Source: Cymbomonas tetramitiformis
Lineage: Eukaryota > Chlorophyta > Pyramimonadophyceae > Pyramimonadales > Pyramimonadaceae
Assembly: GCA_001247695.2 (NCBI GenBank)
Contig: LGRX02024703.1
Location: forward strand, 1-64,000
Length of the DNA: 64,000 bases
Reading direction: 5' to 3'
The position numbers and the translations under genes are program-made. Below, piece by piece: positions 20,204 through 29,479 of the stretch (position 1 is its first letter; each line of letters starts with the position of its first letter). The notes under the pieces were generated by a model. That model was not told where the DNA came from. It saw nothing but the letters and a program-made list of their open reading frames with translations, and ran no database searches.

Positions 20204-22333
20204 TCATTGCAGGCATCGGCATGTCACAACCCATGCATGAGAGCTGCCTGTGGGAGGTGTGCCCCACTCACCGGCTGGTCGTGGCTCCGCATTTCCGTCC
20301 ACTTGTAAACCCGGCGGGACCGTGTCGCGCATGCTGAGCAACTTCGGCAGGTTGGACATGGACATTTCTTCCCCGGTCGATGTCCTCCAAAGCAGTCCCT
20401 TCTCGCAGATGTGCACATCCGGGACCCGGCACTCGCCGAATTTCGGGATGATCGCCGAGTTGAATGCGTGCGCGTCGAACTCCGCATGAAAAATGGCGAA
20501 GTCGAGGAGCACCGCAGGCAACTTGACTTGCAGGTTGGCGCCATTGTCACTGGCCACCGCCGTGCAGTAGTAATCGTGCACCTCAGACCACTCCTCCACT
20601 GTGATGCGATGGACAGTCTTGCCGATTGCTCCACTCCGCGTCCCGGAGGCATGCTCCACTGAGTACTCCTCGCCGTACGTGGTCGTCTCCCAGAGCTGTG
20701 TCTTCATACGGCCCGACAGTATTTTGACAGCGGACTGCGTGAGCTTCTCCGCTTTGCCAGCAGCCACCAACCACTCTACACCGCCACTGACGGCGCGATC
20801 AAACGCGCCCTTCCGCGAAATCGGCAGGAGCTCGGCCATTGTTGCTCCTGACACAGTAACCTGCCGAGCATCAGCCGGGCAGGCCTGCTTCTTGCGCTTG
20901 TTGCTGCCGGCAGCCGGCGGTCCCTCGTTACGTTTGGATTTCCGGGGTTCAGCTGCAGTGCTCTTTGGCGCGGCGACTGGCACGAGAGCTCGCAGCTCCG
21001 GGTTGTTCTGCACACGCCGCTTGAGTTCATTTGTGAGTGGCGTGTTGAGCGCGTCCAAGGACTTCTTGCTAAGCGCTGCGTAACCCGCAAAGGTGGCTGG
21101 TTGCTGAAGGGTAAACAAGCTCCCTTTCATCGTCAGACTCACTTTTTTGCCTGTTCCCTGCAGCGCGGTGATGTGGTCCTTAAGGCGCTCGTCCGTGACG
21201 GTTTGCAGCAAGGCCAACGCTGCCTCCGGTGTTGTGTCACCAACGGGGAATAGGGCTCCCTTAGCATCCATCACACACTTCATCTGGGCCATATTCCTGG
21301 CTATGTTAGTGGCTCGTCGTTTTTCCAGGGATGGCGGCGACGTTACAATGGTCCTCGGACTCCTCCTGACCTCCTGAGCCTGCTGGGGAGCCACCACCTC
21401 CTCCTCCTCCTCGGACTGCTCGTCTAGGGAGGACCTGAACGCCGCCTCTGTCATGATTGTAGGTAATGGGCTCACTGCCTCCTCCGGTGTGGGCAATGCC
21501 CCCGGGGCCGGTGCTGCGGCCTGATTTATCTTGAAGCGTGTTGCCTGCTCCGGCGCCTGGGCTGGGCGCGACTCCTGGGTGCGGGGCTGGGTGGTATGTG
21601 CGCCCTGGGGTCGACGTCCTTGCGCAGGGGCGACCGGAACCATCGTCAAGAACGGGCGCAGGAGGTTCAGCGCCCGGCATAGTTCGCCGACCCATATCGC
21701 GTGGCTCTCGGGAAGTTGCGAATGTGTCATGTGGTTGGTATCATCGCTGAATATACGTGTTGCGGGGTCGAACGTCACCCACGGGCACTCAGACAAGTAC
21801 TTCACCCAGACTCCGATGTCCGCAATAAAATTGTCCTGCACGTCCGCTGCTACCTGCGGTGGCTGAATCGTACCCGCAGTGCGAACTCCACCCGGGGGTG
21901 CATGCGCCGCCACCCCGCCGCCAGCAGGATCCGCCGCTACCTGCGGTGCCTGAATCGTACCCGCAGTGCGAACTCCACCCGGGGGTGCATGCGCCGCCAC
22001 CCCGGCGCCAGCAGGATCCGCCGCTACCTGCGGTGGCTGGATCGTACCTGCAGTGCGAACTCCACCCGGGGGTGCATGCGCCGCCACCCCGCCGTCAGCA
22101 GGATCTGCCGCTACCTGCGGTGCCTGCATCGTACCCGCAGTGCGAACTCCACCCGGGGGTGCATGCGCCGCCACCCCGCCGCCAGCAGGATCCGCCGCTA
22201 CCTGCGGTGCCTGGATCGTACCCGCAGTGCGAACCCCACCCGGGGGTGCATGCGCCGCCACCCCGCCGCCAGCAGGATCCGCCGCTACCTGCGGTGCATG
22301 CGTCGCCACCCTGCCGCAAGCAGCAGCTGCCAC
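20204..22333 (-). CDS. Large unrecognised protein with 29-residue N-terminal repeats
   Basis: 709 codons. Roughly residues 12-160 are tandem 29-residue units, each reading close to PQVAADPAGGGVAAHAPP followed by GGVRTAGTIQ. A conserved-looking block follows (WVKYLSECPWVTFDP), then Pro/Gln/Glu-rich linker, a helical region, a basic segment (PRKSKRNEGP...SNKRKKQ) that could be a nuclear signal, and a C-terminal part with WSEVHDYYCTAV. It probably continues the ORF 22285-23022, with which it overlaps in another frame near the repeats. I recognise no family; the module context suggests an accessory protein of a large DNA transposon. Confidence 0.5.
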   Translation of the reverse strand: MAAAACGRVATHAPQVAADPAGGGVAAHAPPGGVRTAGTIQAPQVAADPAGGGVAAHAPPGGVRTAGTMQAPQVAADPADGGVAAHAPPGGVRTAGTIQPPQVAADPAGAGVAAHAPPGGVRTAGTIQAPQVAADPAGGGVAAHAPPGGVRTAGTIQPPQVAADVQDNFIADIGVWVKYLSECPWVTFDPATRIFSDDTNHMTHSQLPESHAIWVGELCRALNLLRPFLTMVPVAPAQGRRPQGAHTTQPRTQESRPAQAPEQATRFKINQAAAPAPGALPTPEEAVSPLPTIMTEAAFRSSLDEQSEEEEEVVAPQQAQEVRRSPRTIVTSPPSLEKRRATNIARNMAQMKCVMDAKGALFPVGDTTPEAALALLQTVTDERLKDHITALQGTGKKVSLTMKGSLFTLQQPATFAGYAALSKKSLDALNTPLTNELKRRVQNNPELRALVPVAAPKSTAAEPRKSKRNEGPPAAGSNKRKKQACPADARQVTVSGATMAELLPISRKGAFDRAVSGGVEWLVAAGKAEKLTQSAVKILSGRMKTQLWETTTYGEEYSVEHASGTRSGAIGKTVHRITVEEWSEVHDYYCTAVASDNGANLQVKLPAVLLDFAIFHAEFDAHAFNSAIIPKFGECRVPDVHICEKGLLWRTSTGEEMSMSNLPKLLSMRDTVPPGLQVDGNAEPRPAGEWGTPPTGSSHAWVVTCRCLQ
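21862..22305. repeat. 87-bp coding minisatellite
   Basis: Five to six 87-bp units (GTGCGAACTCCACCCGGGGG, then the GGATCCGCCGCTACCTGCGG core) encode the 29-residue repeats on the minus strand. All units keep frame; differences are mostly single substitutions. Confidence 0.9.
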
Positions 22334-22926
22334 TGTATGCGGCTGCTGATTCGCAACCGCAGGGTGAAATGCACCCGGGGACCCCCTGCTACGGCATCAA
22401 CAGCCTGCTGCCACGGCCCAGGGAATCTCGCACGGAGGACGTTGGATTCCTCGGGCGTGGTCACCCTGAGTCCCGTACACTGCGGATTGCCGGCGATAAA
22501 CCTGTCGAAGTGCAGCATGGCCGTGATGTTTGCCGTTACCTTTGGCGCACAAGCGGTGCATAGTTCTGCCTCGCCGAGGACATTCTGCCGGCAGTTCGCA
22601 GGGGACACACACTGCGTTTGAAACCTCTTGTTGAGATTGTGCAACTTCTGCTTTATCCACTGGCTGCATTTGCCCTTGGCCACAGTGTGCTCCTGGCTCA
22701 GAGGAGCCAGCTGCTGGAAAGCCACGCACTTGTTAAACACGTTGTCAAGGAGAATGTCGAAGTTCCCCTGAAGCCATCCTTCCCCGCCGGGTGAAGCGTG
22801 CATGCCCGACTTAGGGCATATACCGGCGTGTATCTTCGTCGCCAGGTCGTTGAACTGTTCAAGGAGCCCCACCGGAGCTGGCCGTTTAGCCATCGTCATG
22901 GGTATCACAGGCGGCCAGCCGGGGTC
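22285..22926 (-). CDS. Unrecognised Cys-containing protein, 5' part of gene B
   Basis: The ORF is open from 23022; a start within the sequence (the MTMAKRPAP or MAKRPAP position, near 22900) is more plausible than the far upstream one. It has QWIKQKLHNLNKRFQTQC, then a cysteine cluster (CVSPANC...CTACAP) that could bind zinc. Its end runs into the repeat-rich ORF 20204-22333 in another frame, implying a splice or frameshift near 22290-22340. A single copy of the 223-bp satellite sequence lies just upstream (23040-23235), as it does in front of gene A. Confidence 0.4.
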   Translation of the reverse strand, partial: DPGWPPVIPMTMAKRPAPVGLLEQFNDLATKIHAGICPKSGMHASPGGEGWLQGNFDILLDNVFNKCVAFQQLAPLSQEHTVAKGKCSQWIKQKLHNLNKRFQTQCVSPANCRQNVLGEAELCTACAPKVTANITAMLHFDRFIAGNPQCTGLRVTTPEESNVLRARFPGPWQQAVDAVAGGPRVHFTLRLRISSRIQWQLLLAAGWRRMHRR

Positions 22927-23039
22927 GCTTCGTCTTCGTGCCTGTCCCCCCTGCACATGCGCATGACAAACGTTACGCAAGCGTATGTGATACAAGCAAG
23001 CATGCCCTCTTGGTACCTGCAACTGTCAACTGGGTAGGC

Positions 23040-23235
23040 GGTGAAGCAGGCAGGAAATACACGCACCCTCGCCCATCCCTCCCCACCCACCACTCGCAGC
23101 GCCGCTGCTCACCCTGTGGCCGCTGATTCGCAACCGCAGATGAGGCAGCATAGGGCTTGGCGCCGGGGAGAGCGCCGCACGCGCCACGCGCCTGATTCGG
23201 CGCGGAGCGGAGCAGCCTCCAGCAGGCAGGAAATA
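23040..23235. repeat. Isolated copy of the 223-bp satellite unit
   Basis: Shares CGCCGCTGCTCACCC, GGCCGCTGATTCGCAACCG and GATTCGGCGCGGAGCGGAGC with the arrays at 28310-30760. It lies just upstream of gene B on the minus strand, as the array lies upstream of gene A. Confidence 0.85.
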
Positions 23236-23469
23236 CACCACAGGATTCGTACTCCCAGCTTCCACGGACTTCGCGCACAAATGGATACTGCGTGCGGTCT
23301 CCTGAGCAACCTGTACTATAGCGTGCGGCCTACCCCTTAGCGTGCATTCTTATCGCAGTGTATCTATGGGGCTGTTTGCAATCTGCATTAAAATAAGTTC
23401 GAATGTTACTGCTAGGGGGCTGCGCCACGCCCTTTCCCCTGATGCGCCTACTAACACGCTATTCATTAT

Positions 23470-24136
23470 GTCTATTGGGCGCACCTTACGGTGGGTTAAC
23501 CCACCGTAAGAGGTTTTCGGATACCGCATGCTAGTGCTAGCATATTGTGACAACTTGGCAAACCCATGTTTTTTGAGACACCTTAGGGGTTATATTAATG
23601 CATAGACTTGCGAAAAATGCGAGACATATCGTATAGGTGTGTCTTATATACGCCCTAATACCAAGGGGTCAAGCAGAAAAATGTCCCAAATCCTTACGGT
23701 GGGCTAACCCATTTTTTCATCTATGGGTAGATTTTAAGAACGCAGATCGCATCTGGAACATGTATATTAGAAATTTTCTATCATCTATGACACCTAGGGG
23801 ACCTCTCTTAGATGGGGTTCAGTCATCATCTGATCATAGATGGAATTCTAAGGCGGTTTACACGAGGGGGTATGCCTTGAAAAATGCCCTGAATATACAT
23901 AAATATGGTGCATTATTGTTTTCGCTTGCGGTGGCATGATTTTTGCTACCCTGTCGGCGATCTAGCGGTATATTCTCCATTTCACATGGTGGATATGAGT
24001 CTAAAGTCAATGTGTGTCACGTGTATGACCCGATATAATGCTTCAGAATGATAATAACTAGCTAAGACCTTAGAGTATGGTTAACCCACCGTAACGCTTC
24101 GCTACGATGGGCTACCCCACCATAAGCCCAATAGAC
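23470..24136. mobile_element. MITE with GTCTATTGGGC termini
   Basis: GTCTATTGGGC at 23470-23480 is inverted as GCCCAATAGAC at 24126-24136. Inside both ends are further inverted blocks of GGTGGGTTAACCCACC type; at 23485-23510 there is a perfect 26-bp palindrome. ATTAT flanks both sides, offset by one base on the right, so the target duplication is uncertain. The AT-rich body contrasts with the GC-rich host module. It truncates the OTU-domain ORF on the right. Confidence 0.65.
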
Positions 24137-25043
24137 AATTATCCGGCAGGATGCGCATGTAATGCCCCGCGCAATAGGGATGCTCCAACAGCTTCCACAG
24201 CCGTAGAGGTTCGTGGCTAGTCAACACCACACCCTCGTGGGGGCAGATGAACTCCATGGCGAAGGGCGCGTTGTTGGGGAAATCCTCTGGAGTTTGACCC
24301 GAGGCACTCGGCCATTGCATGCCCGCCAGCGGCCAGCTGATGTACAGCTGTATGACGCGGGCCGTCATGTTGGCGATGATGTGCCAGAACTCGGGTTCGT
24401 CATACTGCCGTTTCTGCGCTAGGATTTTGGACAGGGAGACATGTTGCCAATTTCCATGTGCATTTAGCTGGGGTCGGGTTTCCGCCATGTCAAAGTTGTA
24501 ATACTCCGGATGCATCTCGTAGAACGCTTGTATGGCTTGCCGACAGTTTTGGACACGCACTTGACCACCCCCAGTCAAGCTCCGCTTAGCACCCTCCGCT
24601 TGTGGCAGGTGCCAGCCAACGCAGTGGAGCCAACAGTTGCCGTCGCCTTCCACGTCTACGGCTCGTAGCCCCGCAGTCCGCAGGTACGCCTGCACGTCCG
24701 CCATAGTCACTATTACACCTGTAGGAGCTGCCTGCACGTCCACCAGCTGCCTCCGGTGTGCTGGCTGACACGCGCCTGGCTCAGTAACGGATCCGAAGCT
24801 GCAGTCAATGGCGCTGTCGATGATATGTCCTCTGTGGTCCCTGGTGAGCAGATGATTGTTGTCGGCGTCGTAGAACGGTCCTCGCTGAACACCAGTCGGG
24901 TCAACCGCCTTTACCTCAGCCATTCTCACCACACCTGGGCTGGTAGGTGTCGCTGCGTTGGGGACGGCCCGGGTGTCCATGAGTTCCGCGTCACCAGTGG
25001 GGCTGGTAGCTGTCGCTGCGTTGGGGACGGCCCGGGTGTCCAT
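24102..25043 (-). CDS. OTU-like cysteine protease domain, C-terminal part of gene A
   Basis: 313 codons from the first start. After two 20-residue repeats (MDTRAVPNAAT) comes an OTU fold: AYLRTAG, the catalytic block VEGDGNCWLHCVGW (Asp and Cys nucleophile), a helical middle, WHIIANMTARVIQLY, and the catalytic His in CAGHYMRIL. OTU proteases cleave ubiquitin-type bonds; several eukaryotic transposons also carry them. The last residues are read from the MITE, so the natural end is lost. Upstream, the frame connects through a G-run one-base difference to the repeated exon and the Cys-rich ORF. Confidence 0.7.
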   Translation of the reverse strand: MDTRAVPNAATATSPTGDAELMDTRAVPNAATPTSPGVVRMAEVKAVDPTGVQRGPFYDADNNHLLTRDHRGHIIDSAIDCSFGSVTEPGACQPAHRRQLVDVQAAPTGVIVTMADVQAYLRTAGLRAVDVEGDGNCWLHCVGWHLPQAEGAKRSLTGGGQVRVQNCRQAIQAFYEMHPEYYNFDMAETRPQLNAHGNWQHVSLSKILAQKRQYDEPEFWHIIANMTARVIQLYISWPLAGMQWPSASGQTPEDFPNNAPFAMEFICPHEGVVLTSHEPLRLWKLLEHPYCAGHYMRILPDNCLLGLWWGSPS

Positions 25044-25930
25044 GGGTTCCGTCTGGGGAGAGGGCCACCCCCCAGCTGCGCCTCTGCGGTACCAGTGGGG
25101 CTGGTAGCTGTCGCTGCGTCATCTGCGCCAGTGCGATCCCACTACCCACGTACCCCTCATTTCAAGCGCAATACACCTAGGGTGTCTGAACTGCACAGCG
25201 TCAGCAGACTGAGCGAGGGTGCACACACCTGGGCTGGCAGGTGTCGCTGCCTTGGGGTCGGCCTGGGTGTCCATGGGTTCCGCAGCGGCCGAGTCCGCAG
25301 TAGCCGTTGGCGTCTGGGGAGAGGGCCCCACCCGCGGCTGCGCCTCTGCGGTACCAGTGGGGCTGGTAGCTGGCGCTGCGTCATCTGCGCCAGAGCGATC
25401 CCACCACCCACGTACCCCTCATTTCAAGCGCAATACACCTAGGGTGTCTGAACTGCACAGCGACAGCGGACTGAGCGAGGTTGCACACACCTGGGCTGGT
25501 AGGTGTCGCTGCGTTGGGGTCGGCCTGGGTGTCCATGGGTTCCGCAGCGGCCGAGTCCGCAGTAGCCGTTGGCGTCTGGGGAGAGGGCCACACCCGCGGC
25601 TGCGCCTCTGCGGTACCAGTGGGGCTGGTAGCTGTCGGTGCGTCATCTGCGCCTGTGCGATCCCACCACCCACGTACCCCTCATTTCAAGCGCAATACAC
25701 CTAGGGTGTCTGAACTGCACAGCGTCAGCGGACTGAGCGAGGTTGCACACACCTGGGCTGGTAGGTGTCGCTGCGTTGGGGTCGGCCTGGGTGTCCATGG
25801 GTTCCGCAGCGGCCGAGTCCGCAGTAGCCGTTGGCGTCTGGGGAGAGGGCCACACCCGCGGCTGCGCCTCTGCGGTACCAGTGGGGCTGGTAGCTGTCGC
25901 TGCGTCATCTGCGCCAGTGCGATCGGGATC
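24934..25930 (-). repeat. 262-bp tandem unit containing one 52-codon exon and one 106-nt intron
   Basis: Unit starts fall at 25220, 25482 and 25744, with a diverged copy to the left. On the minus strand each unit reads an Ala/Thr/Pro-rich exon (SPQTPTATADSAAAEPMDTQ) ending CCCAG, then GTGTGTGCAACC, and ends with GCGCAG before ATGACGCA. For one unit that gives an intron at 25385-25490 and an exon at 25229-25384. The exon has phase 1 at both sides, so repeats add 52 residues without breaking frame. Confidence 0.75.
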
Positions 25931-27088
25931 CATGCAGGGAGTACACACGGGCTGCGCCAATCGCGACCCCTCAGCATTTCGGCACGCGGCCGTCGGTCGC
26001 GCTTCCCAGCGTCCACCCCACATCGCGGGAGATTCTTCGTCACCCCCCTCCTGCTGTGAGCAGTCACAGCGGACCAGCAAACTGCGTTGGGGACCCCCCT
26101 TTTTTGCATCTTCCCGCCCACTGCAGTTCGGGAACTCGCCGTTGAAGTTGTGCGTGAGCTTTACAGCCACGCCCAGCGCGAAATCCATGGTCAACTTGCT
26201 TCGGTTGGCAAGTACGCCTGCCAGCTTGTGGTTCACCTTCACCGCACCCTGAAATAAATGGAATAAGTGCCCCACGTTCTTGGTGGGGATCGCACAATCC
26301 GAAACCTTTGGTAGGTTTGAGGCCCTGCACGCCTTCAGGATTCCAAAGACCAGACTGCGCAGTCCGGGGCAATGCACACCCATCCGCTGGTAGAGAAGAC
26401 AGGTGTCCGTCCGCTGTGTGTCTGCGGACCCATCGAATGTCAGCGGACCCACGCGTGCAGGGACACACGGAGGATCTGCCTGACCATCTATCCACCTGAT
26501 GCGGGCAAGCTCAACCTTCTCTGCCTCCGGCCTCGCATCCCACGTTTTCTTCCCAACGAAGGCTTCCAGCACTTCCCAGGCTAGGACGAGGTCGGACATC
26601 TTGAGAGTGGCGTGCAGCCGCGCCTCCGGGGGTGGCATCTTTGACCAGCCTTCCATGTTTTCGAAGTTGGGACATGTGCTGGAGGGGTGCAAAGCGTGCA
26701 CCACTCGGGGCGCCCCAACCGCATGCTGGTTGCGCCAGTCGCAGCATGGGCCACACATCACCAGACCGGGTTGCTGGAGGCTAGTTCCCTGCAACGGGTC
26801 ACACCGCCGACCCGCCTGCACACACAGATCGCAGCTCCATACTTCAGGCAGGCTCCCGTAGCTCCCTCCAAACCGTATTGCGTCGCCGCAAGCAAGGCAT
26901 TGCAAGTGCCATGGCATCCCATACTGGGACAACGTTCCCAGCGGCTCGGCGCGGATTTGGTCGTTCGTGGCGGGGACTCCAGGCTGCGTGCTGATGGCGC
27001 CGTAGAGAATTGCGGACATCGTGGCCGCGGTACGCAGGCCGCAACCCCCACCAGGCACCTCCCCAACCGGGCAAAGCCCCCGATGCAC
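25643..27088 (-). CDS. Cys-rich protein, middle part of gene A
   Basis: 481 codons. Near residues 65-110 it has a run of CxxC pairs (CLACGD, CDLCVQAGRRC, CGPCCDW) suggesting a zinc-binding module of the CxC sort found in some transposase families. A helical domain follows (LVLAWEVLEAFVGKK, RIRWIDGQADPPC, KVNHKLAGVLANRSKL). The C-terminus passes into the amplified exon unit. An intron probably links it to the ORF 27221-28375 upstream. I cannot assign a family; a DNA-transposon protein is the leading guess because of context. Confidence 0.5.
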   Translation of the reverse strand: MHRGLCPVGEVPGGGCGLRTAATMSAILYGAISTQPGVPATNDQIRAEPLGTLSQYGMPWHLQCLACGDAIRFGGSYGSLPEVWSCDLCVQAGRRCDPLQGTSLQQPGLVMCGPCCDWRNQHAVGAPRVVHALHPSSTCPNFENMEGWSKMPPPEARLHATLKMSDLVLAWEVLEAFVGKKTWDARPEAEKVELARIRWIDGQADPPCVPARVGPLTFDGSADTQRTDTCLLYQRMGVHCPGLRSLVFGILKACRASNLPKVSDCAIPTKNVGHLFHLFQGAVKVNHKLAGVLANRSKLTMDFALGVAVKLTHNFNGEFPNCSGREDAKKGGPQRSLLVRCDCSQQEGGDEESPAMWGGRWEARPTAACRNAEGSRLAQPVCTPCMDPDRTGADDAATATSPTGTAEAQPRVWPSPQTPTATADSAAAEPMDTQADPNAATPTSPGVCNLAQSADAVQFRHPRCIALEMRGTWVVGSHRRR

Positions 27089-27220
27089 AGTTCTGTCCCC
27101 CGGCCAAACAATGACGCTGCCCGGCGGGCCAGCAAAACGGACGCGCCTTAACGGCGTGGCTGACGGAAAGCCGGACGCTGCGTGGTCGAGTGTGAAGTGG
27201 AACGCGCCGTCCTCGCACCG

Positions 27221-28375
27221 CTACCAATGCGTATGCCGTGCCGAATCGGGCAGGAGTTCCGTGTAGCTCTGCTCGTCAAGGAACATCCCGGAGGAAAACT
27301 GGGTAGGGATTGCCGGCAGAATGTCCTCGGCGCACCGGAGCAAGAGGTCAGTGTGCCACAACTGCACCCAGCTCCCCAGGTTGCGCAGGAGGACAGCTGG
27401 GGTTGGCAAGAACTGGCCAACCCCTGACACCCGGGCCGCCTTCTGCATGCTGACGTGATGATGCTCAAGCACCTTCCCCCAGATCCCCGGATATTCCGCT
27501 TTCGCGCGCTCCCAGTCCACCCTCACGGAATACCTGGCCCCTGGTCGGAGACAGTTAGCCCGCCGCTCGTCCTCCGGGTCCCAATCACGCGTGCTGAACA
27601 GGGAAGAGGGCGTCAGAAAATTCAAAGCATTGCGTGTAGCTTCTCTGCGACGCGATGTACAGCGGGGACAATCCTTCACGTACAGGAACGTTTCCGTGAT
27701 CCGCGCCCGCTCCGCCTTACAGTCTTGAATCTTCTGGTGGCATAAACGTATGCGCAGCTGCAACGCATCGCCCAGTGCCGTGGGGTCACACCCTTCATGC
27801 ACGGTGATGCGATTGACCTTGCACGCAGACCGTACCCGTTCCCAGGAGCTTCTGGCGTTGTCCTCACGGTTCCCCAGCGCGACAGCAGCACACCGTTTAG
27901 TCATCCCCGCTGAATCAGCCGGTGATGGGGATTCCAATTGTCCCATAGCCTCCGCCCACAAGTCCACCTTGTTCACCAGGCCAAAAAGCGTGTCCTTGTG
28001 TGTAGTGCACTGCTTCTGCACCATACCAAGGGTGGCCATACAGCATGCGGCCCAAACAAGCAGGCACGCCTCCCCCAGGCCATCGGGGACGCATGCCCCG
28101 ACGGTTCCTGCGGGGCCGACGATGGGGGGAAGCGCCTGCATGCCTAGCCCCTGCAGATCTTGGGGTAGCCCCGCCTGCACGTGCAGAACCGTACATGGCG
28201 TATCCGCATATGGATGGCCGTCCATGACAGAGCACGCCATTGATACCTGGCCAACATAGTGCGCCCCGCACCGACCCACCCGGGATACCCCAACCCATCC
28301 CACCCACGATTTTAAGCGCCGCTGCTCACCCTTTGGCCGCTGATTCGCAACCGCAGATGAAGCAGCATAAGGCAC
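27221..28375 (-). CDS. Unrecognised protein, 5' part of gene A
   Basis: 384 codons, but the first ~40 are read from satellite sequence; a later Met (MACSVMDGHP, near 28240) is a more likely start. It contains a membrane-like stretch (ACLLVWAACCMATLGMV), a coiled region (LRIRLCHQKIQDCKAERARI), a CxxC (DCPRCTS) and a helical end (VLLRNLGSWVQLWHTDLLL). A donor-like TTG-GTAGCG near 27228 and an acceptor-like GGGCAG near 27110 could join it to the next ORF. No family recognised. Confidence 0.4.
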   Translation of the reverse strand: MPYAASSAVANQRPKGEQRRLKSWVGWVGVSRVGRCGAHYVGQVSMACSVMDGHPYADTPCTVLHVQAGLPQDLQGLGMQALPPIVGPAGTVGACVPDGLGEACLLVWAACCMATLGMVQKQCTTHKDTLFGLVNKVDLWAEAMGQLESPSPADSAGMTKRCAAVALGNREDNARSSWERVRSACKVNRITVHEGCDPTALGDALQLRIRLCHQKIQDCKAERARITETFLYVKDCPRCTSRRREATRNALNFLTPSSLFSTRDWDPEDERRANCLRPGARYSVRVDWERAKAEYPGIWGKVLEHHHVSMQKAARVSGVGQFLPTPAVLLRNLGSWVQLWHTDLLLRCAEDILPAIPTQFSSGMFLDEQSYTELLPDSARHTHW

Positions 28376-28930
28376 GGCGCCGGGGAGAGCGCCGCACGCG
28401 CCACGCGCCTGATTCGGCGCGGAGCGGAGCAGCCTCCCCGCACCCTTGGTCCCTGGGTCCTATGGTCCTTGCGTGCACGCTATGCACCTATCTACCGTAC
28501 GCGCACCCTCCCCATCCCTCCCCACCCACCACTCGCAGCGCCGCTGCTCACCCTTTGGCCGCTGATTCGCAACCGCAGATGAAGCAGCATAAGGCACGGC
28601 GCCGGGGAGAGCGCCGCACGCGCCACGCGCCTGATTCGGCGCGGAGCGGAGCAGCCTCCCCGCACCCTTTGTCCCTGGGTCCTATGGTCCTTGCGTGCAC
28701 GCTATGCACCTATCTACCGTACGCGCACCCTCCCCCATCCCTCCCCACCCACCACTCGCGGCGCCGCTGCCCACTCTTTGGCCGCTGATTCGCAACCGCA
28801 GATGAAGCAGCATAAGGCACAGCGCCGGGGAGGGCGCGACTCGCGCCACGCGCCTGATTCGGCGCGGAGCGGAGCAGCCTACCCGCACCCATGGTCCCTG
28901 GGTCCTATGGTCCATGCGTGCACGCTATGC
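28310..28930. repeat. 223-bp satellite array, block 1
   Basis: Copies of CCGCTGATTCGCAACCGCAG start at 28338, 28559 and 28782, spacing 221 and 223 bp. Plus and minus ORFs of 60-180 codons over this block simply follow the repeat. It directly precedes gene A on the minus strand. Confidence 0.95.
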
Positions 28931-29085
28931 ACCTTTCTACAAGGATATTAACAAAGTTATATACGGCAAGATATGCAATATCAATAATCGCAGAGTTAGT
29001 GATGTTGAAATAGGTAGTAAATATAGTGCTGAAGCTGAGCAGTTGCTAATAAACAAGTTATTCCAACAACTGATACATGTCTGAG

Positions 29086-29307
29086 TTAATGAAAAATCTT
29101 ACCCTGCCTACATGCTTTACACACTACCTTTTCCTCGTGACCCCCACAGTTCTCACACAAAAACACACCACACTCGCAGAACATATTCGTGGAACAGTTG
29201 TGGCAGTATATATGGATGTTCTTCACAAAGATAACATCCATACACCAGCACATCAAACAGAAAGATCTTGCAAAGTCTACAGTGAAACTGTGCATCCTCC
29301 TCTTCAC
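29086..29307 (-). CDS. Short Cys-rich ORF between satellite blocks
   Basis: 73 codons with many CxxC-type pairs (CLMC, YCHNC, FCECG, CENCGG, CKAC), suggesting a zinc ribbon or RING-like fragment. The overlapping ORF 29153-29515 in another frame carries an acidic lead-in (LEDSSEEEDAQFHCRLC) that could join it after a one-base shift. It may be the C-terminal finger of a transposase. The 530-bp segment holding it interrupts the satellite array and is AT-richer than its surroundings. Confidence 0.35.
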   Translation of the reverse strand: MKRRMHSFTVDFARSFCLMCWCMDVIFVKNIHIYCHNCSTNMFCECGVFLCENCGGHEEKVVCKACRQGKIFH

Positions 29308-29479
29308 TGGAATCTTCTAATTCCTGGGGGGGAAAAACAATATGCAATAAATATTCTGCTGGAAATTTAAGAAACACGCAAAATCTACTCGGGTGACAGG
29401 CGCGTGCCCGGGGAGCTGTCCCCACATATTGAACATCACAACCTTCCATCACCGGGCGCCTTCCCACCATGCACACCAT

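Noticed and set aside
21701..22621. Plus-strand ORFs rich in Arg/Cys or Pro repeats
   Set aside because: They read the 87-bp minisatellite antisense to the 709-codon ORF, which has better composition.
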